From NCBI GenBank assembly GCA_973895155.1, contig OZ316892.1:17236001-17300000 (forward strand): DNA of 64,000 bases, in the 5' to 3' direction. Of this stretch, positions 12,985 to 24,536 are shown piece after piece; position 1 is the stretch's first letter; each line of letters begins with the position of its first letter. The notes under the pieces were generated by a model. That model did not search any database and was not told where the DNA came from. It saw nothing but the letters and a program-made list of their open reading frames with translations. The position numbers were made by a program, and so were the translations under genes. Source of the DNA: Marsupella aquatica (Eukaryota; Marchantiophyta).

Positions 12985-14612
12985 CATGGCTTCAAGCTTG
13001 AGCGCCAGTGGCAACGAGGCCTCTTCAGATAGTGCAAGCCTGTAGAGCCTCAAGAATGCTTTTCTCTATCTACTTAGTGAGCATGCATTCTAACATCAAG
13101 TCTACAAAGTTGGAGGAAGGTCCAGTAGTGCCAAGTCAGGTTGTAAAGAGTGTTTATGGACGGCCATCATTCAAGTTTTTAGATGAAGATGAATCATTTC
13201 AGCGAACACCTTGCCACGCTGGAGGCAATGCATCTGCTTCTATTGACATATGGGCAAGGAATCACCCAAACAAGTTTTGCTTGTTTAAGAGATTGGATGC
13301 CATAATTTTGCTCGAGGAGCAGTAAGCATCCAATGGCGATGGAGCTCTATACCAAGCCAGACCCTGTGGGCCTGTACTGTGCCACCAAATCTTGCGGCAA
13401 AAGTAGGAAGCAAGAACTCAGCAATCAGGTAAGGATGAGCCAACTTTCTATATGAGGACTAGTCCTTTGTTAAGCAGGTTGGCGTGTCATGCATTTTTCC
13501 CATTTAATGCTCTTGAAGAGCAAGCACAAACTTGCCTTGCAAGAAGGCAGCTGTCATCACTCTAGCTCATGAGCATAGCATTTGTGCTCATACTTGCACA
13601 AATTAATGTGTCGCACCCAAGGGGCCTACAACAAAGAGTCGTCTTCTATCTGCTCTATCGGTTTGCAATCCATGGAGGAGCAGAGCTCTATAACTTAGAT
13701 AAGCAAGAGTTCAAGTTTGGTGAAGATGACGTCAGGAGGTTTGTATAGTATGATGAGCACTTGTCCAAAAATTACAAAGTGTCCTTGGATTGTTACCAAG
13801 ATGAACACTTCCGCCCTGCAGTCATCACACTTTGAACGCTGGTTGATCATCTTCCAATGCTAGGTACCTATGTGTTTTATCAGTTGATAGTCGTCAAACC
13901 CAAGCTTAGTACTCGACTCTACTTGTTTCTGCCAAGAAGCTGACTAAGTGCGTGAAGGAGATCCACAGGGAATGTGGCCTTGTGACTAAGGGTACCCGAA
14001 GTCTAAACTCAACTTTGATGGGGCATTCAAGGGCAACTTGACATTATCAGTATCCTATGTTATTTTTTTATTGAAGCTTCTCAAACATGTGTTGACTCCG
14101 TTGCTTTTATAATTGCAGCTTTTTACTAACTTGTCAACACATGTATGAAAGCTCGTATTTTGTTTGCATATTGTACTAAGCCAAAGGAAGTATAGGTGCC
14201 ACCAGCTCAAGTTCCAATCATTGAACAGCCACCTGTGTCTACTCCAATGCCCTCAAGAGCTAGAGGGGTCAATGACACTACAGTCAAGCCTCATCATGTT
14301 GGAATCAAGTTAATTTATGCCATTTATATTGTTTGTTGGTTTTTGAGTGGTCGAATCTTATGATAGCTCAAATGCATTTTTGTGCAGGATTCCTGGATTG
14401 AGCGCATGATGGAAGACCCTGTTCTGGTTGAGGCTGTCAAAGAAGATCCTTTGATGTCTGAGATTGATTGGAAGGACTCAGACAACTTTGGTCCCTGGTG
14501 GAATGAGCAAAGCAGGGTGCAAAATATTAATCATGTTTATGATGTTTTTGGCTACATTGGATCCCTCAACAATTGCACATTGAACATCTACATTGGTAAA
14601 CTAAATAATTGA
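12985..14612 (+). other. decayed coding-like region, origin unknown
   Basis: Several short open frames interrupted by stops, possibly remnants of one transcribed or transposon-derived gene. The most protein-like are 13123-13325 (Lys/Asp/Phe-rich) and 14388-14520, an acidic stretch rich in Glu, Asp and Trp that follows a plausible splice acceptor (TTTTGTGCAG, ending 14387). I do not recognise a family. No continuous reading frame or consistent exon set could be built. It may be a transposase relic, but that is a guess. Confidence 0.25.
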
Positions 14613-16587
14613 ATTACTACACAAAGTCTGATAGTAGCATATTAGTGTAGTGCTATGTTTGAAGCTTGCCTAGCACAATGTTTTTCTCCAGGATGTAAAA
14701 AGCTAGAGGTATACATTGCTTATGAGGCTTTGATGAGTCAAGTAAACAGTGGAATAGTATAATGGTGCATGTCTGATTCCTGCATGCGTACATTTACTCA
14801 ATAGATGTACAAAAACTAAGAGGCTCTAATATACTGTGCTTGGCAAACATTTGCTTGCGTCTGCATTGTCCATAATTCTTTTACTTGAATAAAGTTTCAC
14901 CCTCACTGTGGGAATTTCATCTTATATTACAAGACTTTGGAATTTTGAATGTGTATCTGGAATTTTGAATTTGTAACTTGTACAGCTGTCTCAACATACC
15001 CAATGGAAAAAAGCTCAAAGACTAAATATATATGATCCATTTTCAATGAGATATAATCAAGGCCAAAAACACTAACGTGGGAGCAGCCTAAAGCCCCAAA
15101 ATCCAAGTATCACCGTGATGACCTTAACAATCACGAGATGCACCATTAGTGCATATAAAGGTCGACCATATGTCAACCTGCAAATGCAAGCAGATATAAA
15201 GGTCTACCACATGTCAAGTATGCAAGGAGGCATATAGGAGGCCATGTATGCATAATGGTCCACCACTAACAGACTATATATGTATTAATTGGCATAGACT
15301 AGGAATAGTGTCATGACCATATAGGTGTGTGTCGTTATAGTACTTAGTGTGCTAGTGAAGGCCATGGCTTATGTAGGGTTGTAGTGCCTAGATAGGGATT
15401 GGTTCTATGCATAGGGTTGGAGGGGGTGCCTTGTTGAGGGTGACTCCTCTAGTAGGACCGGCCCTTGGGTTGGAGGGTATAGTGTGGAGTGTACTCAAAG
15501 AACAGTTTAGGGTTCTTTGAGTTGAGCCTTTGGCGTTGGGAGAGCCTTGATAGTGAGTGGAGCTCCTTGGCTATGGTGTCCCATTAGCTTCGACCTGGAT
15601 TCTCCATAGTGGAGTGGGTTTGGCTTGACTGTTTGTGTTCCATACATGTTTGATGACTATATGTCTTTCACAAATTTCAGTTGCGGTACACTTGTATTTG
15701 TGTATGATCTCGTGTATGTTATGTATGTATGTATATATGGTATGTCAGCGATATATGTTGTATGGTGATGTGTATTTGCACGACAACAGGAATACCACCG
15801 TTCAACACCCAATCAGACTGTAACGCCCTTGCACATCCCCAAACTTTATGGCCATATGAATATCTCAAGCTGTATACTCACCATTATTATGAATTATATA
15901 TAAATTGGTGAAGTGGTAGAGCTTGGTTTGCTTAATTATTCCTCTAGTCAACCACTTCCCTTACCATTTAGCATGAAGGGCATATGGTCCCCTTTACAAG
16001 ATACAAGGCAACCATATGTCAACATCTGCGTATGTAGGGAGACATATGGGAAACCTGTCATGGTAAAGGGGGGTCTAGTGCCTTTTTATCCTACTTTCAG
16101 GTCGTGTGTTCAATTATTATTGTTGCGCTTAGCTTTGCACAAACGTTGCATAACTCGTAATGAGAAGGCAAGGACCATAATAACTCCACGCACTACCTTA
16201 AAGTAGTGCAACCTACGCGATGTATAATTGAGCCTAATTTTTAAGATTTTTCTTTTTCGCCGGTTGTGACAGAAATTGCTAGGGAGTTTCCTTCCTAATT
16301 TTCCAACTACACTTTCTGACTGTCATATTTCCCTGGATTTATGGATGATGTTAGTTATGGCTAATGCGGGTCTGTTGCCAGGTGACCAATTGGGTAATGG
16401 AAGAGACAAAAAACCTAACCACATTTTGCGAAAAATTGTTTAAAGAGGTGGAATCTGGCAAGTTTTTGCCACCACAAAGAAATTGATGGCGTATTCCCAA
16501 GGGCAGTGGTGAGCCCAAGGGTTTAAGAGCATCCCCACAAGTTAGACTACTTGCACTCCAGTACCGGGGTTAATGGTATGGCCATTG
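14613..16587. other. intergenic, repeat-derived
   Basis: No gene seen. 15140-15310 and 15985-16050 share diverged modules (GGTC.ACCATATGTCAA type) with 11360-11430. A segment from TGTAACGCCC (15820) to GGTTGTGACA (about 16272) has the TG..CA ends and composition of an LTR, but no primer-binding site or second copy was found, so I do not call it. 15715-15760 is TATG-rich simple sequence. The block 15710-15800 resembles 48400-48510. Confidence 0.4.
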
Positions 16588-16931
16588 TGTTAGGATTACT
16601 CTTAGGTCTAGAGTTACGACTGTACCATAGTTAAGGCTAACCTTAGTTGCAGACTTGGTTAGGTTAGTCATGCTGTGCACACTCTATAACCAAGCAGTGT
16701 TTGCTTGGAGAGATGGAACTCAGGCTCATTCTTACGGAGCTAGTTGAGAGATAGAGAGAGCTTGTGCTGTGGATGCTTGGTATGGCCGATCGGCCTAGAG
16801 TGCAGTAAAGCTCTTGTGTGTTTCCGTGGATGTAGCCTCATGTGGAGGTGAACCACGTATCTCTCTGTGTCGACTCTTGTGCGTTGGATGGTTCATGGGC
16901 TTGCTGTTGCGATTGTCGTCGATGCTCAACA
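16588..16931 (+). repeat. 5' LTR of the Copia element
   Basis: Begins TGTTAGGATTACTC and ends GATGCTCAACA, 344 bp. Nearly identical to 22864-23208. It should carry the element's promoter and transcription start; I could not assign a TATA box with certainty. Confidence 0.95.
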
Positions 16932-16933
16932 AT

Positions 16934-16945
16934 TGGTATCAGAGC
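16934..16945 (+). other. Copia primer-binding site (initiator-Met tRNA)
   Basis: TGGTATCAGAGC starts two bases after the 5' LTR and is the standard plant Copia sequence complementary to the 3' end of initiator methionine tRNA. It fixes the 5' LTR boundary and the orientation. Confidence 0.95.
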
Positions 16946-18184
16946 ATGCCTGGGAGGAGATGAGGTCTTTTTTTGTGACGGTTTTCTAGCGTTTATTGTC
17001 GGTGTTACATTCAGAGTTTCATCGCATGAAACTTGAATGTGTGTGGCTGAACGGATAGATTAGTGAGAGGGCTTTCTAACGGTGGTTAGAACTCGTTGAT
17101 CGGTATCTGTGATGCGGAGGAATCAAAGTTTGCGTTGATCTGGAGTTTTTTCGTGTTTGACGGTATTTCGAGGGAGAAACCAAAGATCGTTTTTTCAACG
17201 GTTTGAGTTGTGCGGTGGGGGAGGCATCGCATGTTATAGCTCATGTTGGAGGTTAAAGCGAGCTGTTCATTTTGGTAGTTGAGTTGCTGTCGAGTGGTTA
17301 CCGAGTGCGTCGTGACGAGTGAAGGAGACGTTCAGATTTTTTCACAGGCTATGGAGCTTGTTTTCATCTGAACCGGGTTACTCGTCGTCACGTCCATCTT
17401 GGAGGAAGAAACGCAAAGTGCTATGGCTCAATTTTTTGATCGCGTCAAGACGGTCATTTTGAGTCCGGGATTGGCACTTGACGCGGAGTGAGTGTGACAC
17501 GACGAAAGATTTTTTCTCTGCTGAGCTCACAGATTGTGCCTGTGCAATTCGGCAACATTTCCCCGTCGGCGGTCATCATTTTTACTCGTGGAATTGGCGG
17601 CAGCAAGCAACGTTGGATGTTGGCAAATTGTGTTTCCTATGGCAACTTGGCGCACCGCGGAGAGGTGAGGTGCGGTGGCGACCTAGGGCACAAGGAAAAT
17701 GACAAAGTTAGTGAACAATAACTTTGTTTGGGAATTGCGGCGGGATTTTTGTAGCAATAGGATTTTAGAGGGTGACTTAAAGGGAGCCTCGCTCCAAGGG
17801 CGACCCGAGGGTGCCTCGCTCCAAGGGCGACCCGAGGGTGCCTCGCTTCAAGAGTGACCCGAGGGAGCCTCGCTCTAAGGGCGACCCGGAGTGACCAGGG
17901 GGAGCCTCATGGACTCCTAGCCTCGTGGGCTACGCGGCGGTGATTAGTTTTGAGTTTTTTGAGAAGTTGTGAAAAACGTCATTTTTTCATGATTTTCTCA
18001 TATAAGAGATTCAGAGGAGATTTTTGAAGACGTGGAACTTGAAGCACGAGGATCACCGTGGCGGTTTGTGGTGGAAAGAGAGGAGCAGGAGGAAGAGCAC
18101 GTGACACCGGTACCATCACCGGTGCGACGAGTGGTGAAGGAAGCTGTTCTACTACCGGAGCTCACGGTAGTGCCAAAGAAGAAG
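16946..18184 (+). other. Copia untranslated leader
   Basis: About 1.2 kb between primer-binding site and gag. Open frames are short and unrecognised (for example 17478-17721). It includes the 27-bp tandem repeat at 17782-17889. The length is large for a Copia leader and may include acquired sequence. Confidence 0.6.
17782..17889 (+). repeat. 27-bp tandem repeat, four units, in the Copia leader
   Basis: Four units starting at 17782, 17809, 17836 and 17863, each beginning GGGAGCCTCGCT or GGGTGCCTCGCT and ending in CGACCCGA or a one-base variant. The period is a multiple of three, but an in-frame stop precedes the array and no start codon serves it, so coding is unlikely. Confidence 0.85.
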
Positions 18185-19375
18185 ATGGGTACGTTCAAGC
18201 TTGGGGGACCCAAGTATGAAGTGACAAAGTATGATGGACGCTCCTCGGGGGGGTCACTATATGGAGGGTCATACATCGCGTGCGACGTTTTAGGGTTTGA
18301 CCCCCCTAACTTTAAAGTGAAAAATATTTTTTTGCAAAGCCCTTTCTTTCTTAAAATTTTGTCATTTTTTATTAAAAAACCCCTAAAAACTTTATAGAAA
18401 GTATTTTTTGCAATTAAATAGGCCTATGTGTTCTTTAAAGTCGACCAATCAATAAAACATGCCCTATGTGTTCTTCCACCAAACTTTGGAAGTCTTCCGC
18501 CACACCCATTTAAATGGGCCTATACTTCGTCGCACGTGATGTGTCACTTCCGTGGAAGTGACCCCCCCGAGGGACGCTCTGACTACTTGCTCTGGGAGAA
18601 GCAGGTGAAGGGAGTGCTCTATGCTTCAGGGATGGGCCAACTGCTAAGCCCTCGTGAAGACGATGTTAATGAGAAACAATGGAACCGCATGCAAGAGCAG
18701 GGAGTGTGGTGTGTTACACTCTATGTCATGCCTCCCATCATCAAGCAGTTGGGTGCACATAAGGACTGCATGTCCTTATTTGCGAAATTGCAGAGCAAGT
18801 ATCACCGCAAGGAGTTGTCGAACCGGCTCTATACTTCCTACAAACTGATGAGTTTCAGGATGAAGGAATCCGGTATGAAGTTGCAAGACCATGTGGATGC
18901 TTTCAACGACATGGTCGTTGACTTGGAAAACCTTGGAGAGACTTTGAATGATGAGATGAAGGCTCTGCAACTTCTCAGTTCATTGCCTCCATCTTACCAA
19001 TCCCTATCACGGGTGTTGTTGCATCGTGATAGGGATACCATTTCATACAATGACGTGGTAAGTTCTCTGCTTAGTGATGATCTTTAGCAGAAGATGCACA
19101 TCACATCACAACCTTCATCCTCTGGTGCTGCCCTCAATGTTAACCGTGGGAGGAGTATGCAGCGACCAATTGGGGACCATAGAACCCAGTTTAGATCTAA
19201 ATCCAGATCTATGTCCAGAGGCAAATCCCCTCAGAGAAGGCAGGTGACATGTTGGAAGTGAAACCAAGTTGGACACTTCAAGCGAGACTATAAGGGAAAG
19301 GCAGCTGAATCTTCATCGGCAAATGTGGCTAGGGCTGATGGAGATGCTGATTTACTCAATGATGAGTATGTATTA
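18185..19375 (+). pseudogene. gag: Copia gag, interrupted by a MITE and stops
   Basis: Capsid/nucleocapsid region. The likely start is the ATG at 18185, followed by a Copia gag-type N-terminus (FKLGGPKYEV). The frame is cut at 18244-18571 by a MITE and resumes in the UBN2-type gag domain (18580-19084). Breaks: TAG at 19085-19087; in the zinc knuckle the second Cys codon is a stop (TGA 19259-19261) and the last Cys is Tyr; another stop near 19374. Several stops fall at positions where a C-to-T or G-to-A change is the simplest explanation. Confidence 0.85.
18244..18571. mobile_element. hAT-like MITE nested in Copia gag
   Basis: A 328-bp non-coding insertion with perfect 15-bp terminal inverted repeats (CTCGGGGGGGTCACT) and a perfect 8-bp target duplication GGACGCTC (18236-18243 and 18572-18579). 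Eight-base duplications are typical of hAT elements. Removing the insert and one duplication copy makes the gag frame continuous, which confirms the boundaries. Same family as 39304-39601 (shared CACTATATGGAGG start and GTGATGTGTCA near the right end). Confidence 0.93.
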
Positions 19376-19411
19376 TGAAGCCAGGGGTATGCCCTGTGCA
19401 AGTCATCTACA

Positions 19412-19770
19412 AGAGCAGATGATGTGTGGATTCTTGATTGTGCTTGCTCATTTCACATTTGTTACATTCGAGAGTTTTTTAGTTCTTACTCTGTTTCAAA
19501 CGGTTCAGTTCTGATGGAAAATGATCACTCCTGTCAAATTGAGGGTATTGGGTCTGTGAAGATTCAAATATTTGATGGCACTGTGCGCACAGTGTCCGGA
19601 GTCAGGTATGTACCTGGCATGCGTAAGAATCTGATTTCACTGGGTGTGTTGGATTCAAATAGTCATAAATGGAGCGTTATTGATGGTGAACTTCAAGTCA
19701 AATCGAGAGAGACAATGATCTTGAAGGGGAGCAGACAGAAGAATTTGTATGTGTTGCAGGGCAATATTGT
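19412..19770 (+). pseudogene. Copia protease region, degenerate
   Basis: Encodes the WILD..CSFH segment of a Copia aspartic protease, but the usual D-S/T-G triad reads Asp-Cys-Ala, so the site is probably inactive. The catalytic Asp remains. The frame is lost at a 22-bp tandem duplication (19746-19767 and 19768-19789), which shifts it relative to integrase. Confidence 0.8.
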
Positions 19771-19814
19771 ATGTGTTGCAGGGCAATACTGTATGTGGAG
19801 AGGCCAATGTAACC

Positions 19815-20580
19815 AAGTCTCACGAGGAGATGACTCATCTATGGCATTCACGGCTAGGCCACATGAGTGAGAAGGGTTTGGCTATCTTACGGAAGAATGA
19901 ACTCATTTCTAATTTGCAATCTTGTAAATTAGAGTTCTATGAGCATTGCATTCTTGGAAAGCAGCATCGTTATGCTTTTGGTGTTGGAACACATCGTTCC
20001 AAGACGATTCTTGAGTACATACATAGTAACGTGTGGGGTCCATCCCCGACTCCCTCACACTCTGGAAAGTTATACTATGTATCATTTATTGACGATTACT
20101 CAAGATTTGTATGGATTTATTTCATGACGCATAAGTCTAATGTCTTATCCATTTTTAAGAAGTGGAAGGCCCAAATGGAGAATCAGACTGGAAACACAGT
20201 CAAGTGTTTGGATACAAGGGTGAAGAGTCTGAGGTCAGACAACGGCGGGGAGTACACTTCAGTGGAATTTGAAGACAACTGTTCATAATAGGGGATAACT
20301 CGCCATCTCACCATAGTTTATACTCCGCAACAGAATGGTGTTGCTGAGAGGCTCAATCAGACACTATTGGAGCGGTCACGGAGTATGTTGAGCCAATCAG
20401 GTTTACCGTAGGAATTTTGGGCAGAAACTGTCAATACCGCAGCTTATTTGGTAAATCTTTCTCCTTCTAGTGCTATCAATTTCAAAACCCCATTTGAGAT
20501 GCGCTATAAGCGGCAAGCAGACTATCATGGCTTGGTAGTTTTTTGGAAGTGATGCATATGCTCTCACACCGAAGCAGAAT
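19815..20580 (+). pseudogene. Copia integrase, degenerate
   Basis: GAG-pre-integrase segment (HLWHSRLGHMSEKGL) and core containing VWGPSP, FIDDYSRF and LRSDNGGEY. The first catalytic acid, normally Asp before VWGP, is Asn (codon 20028-20030), a G-to-A change. A stop follows at about 20286, another near 20409, and an extra T in the run near 20540-20545 shifts the frame. Inactive by several independent lesions. Confidence 0.88.
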
Positions 20581-22663
20581 AGGACCAAGTTGGATCCTAC
20601 CTCCAAGAAATGTATTTTTCTTGGGTACCAGAGTAGTGTGAAAGCCTATAGGCTATGGGATCCTATTGTCTGTAAGCTGGTTGTCAGTAGGGATGTTTCC
20701 TTCAATGAATCCAGATTATTGAAGGAGGGGAAGAATACTCAGGTCTCCCGTACTTACAAAGGAAAATCTCTTATCCCGGATCTTATTGAGGGGGAGATTG
20801 GTCATGAGGTGCATGACCGGAGAGAAGGAGTTGCTTCAAATATGGAGTTGGTTCCTGTGCCAGAGGAACCAGAGGAGTTTGTTGATGCTGCTGAACAGCA
20901 AGTGGATGCTGCTGAGCTTCAAATTGTACCAGCTAATGCAGATCAACCGGAGTCATAGGCTAGAAGAACATTTGGTCGCACTGTACGCGGTCCACCAAGG
21001 TATGGACAGTGGGTTGATTCATCTCAGTTGCAAGAGGAGGATTTTGTTACTGAAGATGAGGGTGATGCGTTGATATTAGAAGAAGGGGAACCTTCGTCAT
21101 TTCATGAGGCAAGTGCTTCAGGAGTGGACTGCAACAATGCAAACGAAGGTGCAGTCACTGAAGGACAACAAAACTTGGGAGCTTGTCAAGTTGCCTGAGG
21201 GACAGCAAGTGATGGACAGCAAGTGGATATACAAGCTGAAGGATCAATCCACAGGAGGTCGATCGAAGGTCTACAAGGCTAGGTTGGTAGCCAAGGGATT
21301 CACACAGGAAAAAGGTATGGATTACAATGAGGTCTTCTCACCAGTTGCTAAGTACTCAACAATACGGCTATTGTGTGTGCTTGTTGTAATGTTTGGTCTG
21401 CTACTAGATCAGATGGATGTTGTCATAGCCTTCCTCTATGGCACCTTGGAAGAGGTGATCTTCATGAGACAGCCGCTAGGTTTTGTGAAGAGAGGGCAAG
21501 AGGATTTGGTTTGCAGATTGCTGAGATCCTTGTACGGGTTGAAGCAGTCACCAAGACAGTGGAATAAGCGGTTTGATGATTGGATTTGTGCACAAAGCTT
21601 TCACAGGAGTGTGTTTGACCCTTGTGTGTATTTTAAACCGGTGAAGAATGTTGTCTTTGGGTTCATTGTTTTAGTACTTTATGTGGATGACATGCTTATT
21701 GCAGCCAAGGATAGGTCTGAGATTGTTAAGCTCAAGGCATTGCTAAGTGCATAGTTTAAGATGAAGGACTTAAGGCCAGCTAAGAGGATTTTGGGTATGG
21801 AGATCACTAGAGACTTGGAGGCTGGTAAGCTATGGTTGACGCAGAGCAGTTATGCGATGAAGGTAATTGCAAGGTTCAACATGGGGGATAGTAAGCCAGT
21901 GAGTACCCCGTTGGCTCCACACTTCAAGTTGTCATCAACTTTTTGTCCTACGGATGAGACAGAGAAGGGGCTGATGTCAAAGGTTCCTTATGACAAGGCA
22001 GTGGGGAGTCTCATGTATTTGATGACTTGCACTAGACCTGATCTTGCCATGGCTATGGGCAAGGTGAGCAAGTACATGTCGAATCCAGGGAAGGTACACT
22101 GGGAAGCAGTGAAGTGGATTATTCGGTACTTGAAGGGTATCGTGGATCATGGTCTATTGTTTGATGCACATGCTGATAATGCTAGATCATTGATGGGCTA
22201 TGTAGATGCTGACTATGCATAGGATCTGGATCGGAGGAGGTCAACAACAGGTTATGTGTTCACATTAGGAGGTGGATGCATAAGTTGGAGGTCTACTCTG
22301 CAGAAGTGTATTGCTCAGTCTACTACAGAAGCGAAGTATGTTGCAGTAGTAGAAGCAGCAAAGGAAGCGATTTGGTTGGATAGACTTATCACTGAGATGG
22401 GATTGCCACAGGGGAATGTGAAGCTCCATTGTGATAGTCAGAGTGCGCTCCATCTTGTTGTGAACCAGATAATGGACAGCAGAGTGAAGCACATCGATGT
22501 CAGGTACCATTTTATCAGGCAGGCTGTGTCTGATAATCAGTTTGAGCTAGTCAAGATTGATGGTAAACTCAACTCGGCTGACGCTTTTACCAAAGTGATT
22601 CCTTTGGAGAGTTTTTCTAGACATCGTGATGCGTTGCAGGTTTTGCAATTGCCTCACAAGTAG
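20581..22663 (+). pseudogene. Copia reverse transcriptase and RNase H, with stops
   Basis: Polymerase region 21104-22220 keeps NKTWELV, KARLVAKGFTQ, the QMDV acidic motif and the catalytic YVDD (near 21678-21690). RNase H follows to 22663 with the STTEAKYVA and ADAFTK motifs. Stops at 20956, 21752 (a TAG where Gln is usual) and 22220 break the polyprotein. Apart from these, the sequence is well preserved. Confidence 0.92.
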
Positions 22664-22851
22664 GGTTACTTAACATTTGTGTAGATACTGAGATATGTTT
22701 TTGCTCATTCCTTGTATAGGCGGGTGTATAGGCTACGGCTTAGTTCTGGTCTACTCTCGTATAAAGAGGGAAAAACCGTGGTTTTTCTTTCCAGATATTC
22801 TCACTGAGCAATCATATAGGTTGCAATCTTTACCCTCCCCTAGACCAGAGT

Positions 22852-22863
22852 CAAGGGGGAGAT
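22852..22863 (+). other. Copia polypurine tract
   Basis: CAAGGGGGAGAT lies immediately upstream of the 3' LTR and is the expected plus-strand primer of reverse transcription. Confidence 0.9.
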
Positions 22864-23208
22864 TGTTAGGATTTACTCTTAGGTCTAGAGTTACGACTAT
22901 ACCATAGTTAAGGCTAACCTTAGTCGCAGACTTGGTTAGGTTAGTCATGCTGTGCACACTCTATAACCAAGCAGTGTTTGCTTGGAGAGATGGAACTCAG
23001 GCTCATTCTTACGGAGCTAGTTGAGAGATAGAGAGAGCTTGTGATGTGGATGCTTGGTATGACCGGTCGGCCTAGAGTGCAGTAAAGCTCTTGTGTGTTC
23101 CCGTGGACGTAGCCTCATGTGGAGGTGAACCACATATCTCTCTGTGTCGACTCTTGTGCATTGGATGGTTCATGGGCTTGCCGTTGCGATTGTCGTCGAT
23201 GCTCAACA
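22864..23208 (+). repeat. 3' LTR of the Copia element
   Basis: 345 bp, TGTTAGGATTTACTC to GATGCTCAACA, followed by target-duplication copy CATTG (23209-23213). See the 5' LTR for comparison. Confidence 0.95.
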
Positions 23209-23213
23209 CATTG

Positions 23214-23708
23214 GTGTTCAGGGTTGTCTTTGGCTGGATTGCACCTGGACCTATCTCCACCAGTTCCAATGAGTAACATTGATGAGCGATGTCTCTAGAA
23301 AGGAGATTGGAGTATTAGTGCCATCTACACAGGTTTGAAGAGACTGGGCTGGGACTGCCACAGACTACTCAGCCCGACTTGCCAATGAATGTGAAAAACT
23401 GTCCATCCTGGCTCTAGAAGCAATTCCCCACCTGGGGGAATGCCCGGCCAGCAGCAACTTTAACAAGAGGTGCTCACTAAGCTCTACTTTATCATCAACC
23501 AAGCCATGGAAAGTTTTAATCTGGCTCTAGGCCTGTCAAAAGGTGTCTCTCATAGACCAGATTAATGAATACTCCTCATTAGTCCATTCTGGTTGCATGG
23601 TTTGTGTCTATAGGTAGGTCCATGGGGCATAACTTTCACACTTTCATAAATGTAAACCTAGAAAATTTCTGTTCCTTGGGCTCTCTACAAACCCATCTAT
23701 CATAGTCA
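23214..23708. other. intergenic, no gene seen
   Basis: Continuation of the DNA into which the Copia inserted. No open frame of note and no recognisable domain on either strand. Confidence 0.4.
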
Positions 23709-23723
23709 AAATCTGGATAGCAC

Positions 23724-23987
23724 CTATTGTTAGACTGATAGAGTGTTTCTCCTTTATCATGGACCTACAGTACGGACCCCGCCGGTCTTTGGGAGTGTGC
23801 TGCTCCTCCTATTGTAGTTTCCAAATCCCTTGTTTGGTTGCCTTTTAGGAGGCTCAGTTTCTTTTCCTGGTACCGGCTTCCCTGGCCCCAACACTTCTAC
23901 CTTCTGGTCCCCTTGGGTGGTGCTCCTTTTTTGGGCCCCCTTCTGGCCATCTGAATGGATATAGTTTGGTTTTTCCCGAGGCAAAAA
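23724..23987 (+). mobile_element. short retroposed insertion with A-tail and 15-bp target duplication
   Basis: 264 bp bounded by direct repeats AAATCTGGATAGCAC (23709-23723 and 23988-24002) and ending in an A-run. Long variable target duplications plus a 3' A-tail are the signature of LINE-mediated retroposition (SINE, truncated LINE or processed transcript). No tRNA-like A and B boxes are obvious. The minus strand has an open frame rich in Pro, Lys and Gly, probably incidental. Confidence 0.6.
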
Positions 23988-24536
23988 AAATCTGGATAGC
24001 ACAAATAACAAATAAGCTTACAACAATGTGCCAAAATTCAACCAATAATGGTGGGCTGGAGAAACATGCTCTCAGTTTAGAGAAATGGAAGGAGATTAAA
24101 TTCCAGACAAGACAGTCTGACAAATTTTGTATCAGCCAAAATGCATGTGAAATTTGGTACCCAACACATGTTTTGGCTAGGAGTAAGGCAAACAGCAGAA
24201 AAAAAACCTTAAAATTCTTTGGGGTGGTAAAAATTTACCCCAATTTTTTTTAAATGGCCACCTATGAAAATCTCGATTATCGCAAGAATCGCAGTTTTCG
24301 CAATTTAGAATCGCGAACCCAGTTATCACTAGAGTAGTGAGATTTCATCTGCCATGCCCAATCTGCACACAAAGAAACAACGATGAGAACCAAAGATCCG
24401 AGAGACTCGAGCTGAACATTGGAACTTGATGATCGTCGTACCGGTGGCTCGCGAGAGAGAGATGCAGCGCAGACAGCCAAATTCACTGGCAGCTTAAATT
24501 CGTCTTCGAGTTCGAGTCATCAGTCGGTTGTTCGCA

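Larger units (their letters stand above)
16588..23208 (+). mobile_element. Ty1/Copia LTR retrotransposon, complete structure, non-autonomous by decay
   Basis: A 6.6-kb element with two direct LTRs (16588-16931 and 22864-23208), TG..CA termini, primer-binding site, polypurine tract and a perfect 5-bp target duplication CATTG (16583-16587 and 23209-23213). Domain order gag, zinc knuckle, protease, integrase, reverse transcriptase, RNase H places it in Copia (Pseudoviridae-type). All open frames are broken: at least eight stops, two frameshifts and a 328-bp MITE in gag. By eye the LTRs differ at about 10 substitutions plus one 1-bp indel, roughly 97% identity, so insertion is fairly recent. Nine of the ten differences look like transitions. 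A related LTR occurs at 35567. Confidence 0.95.
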
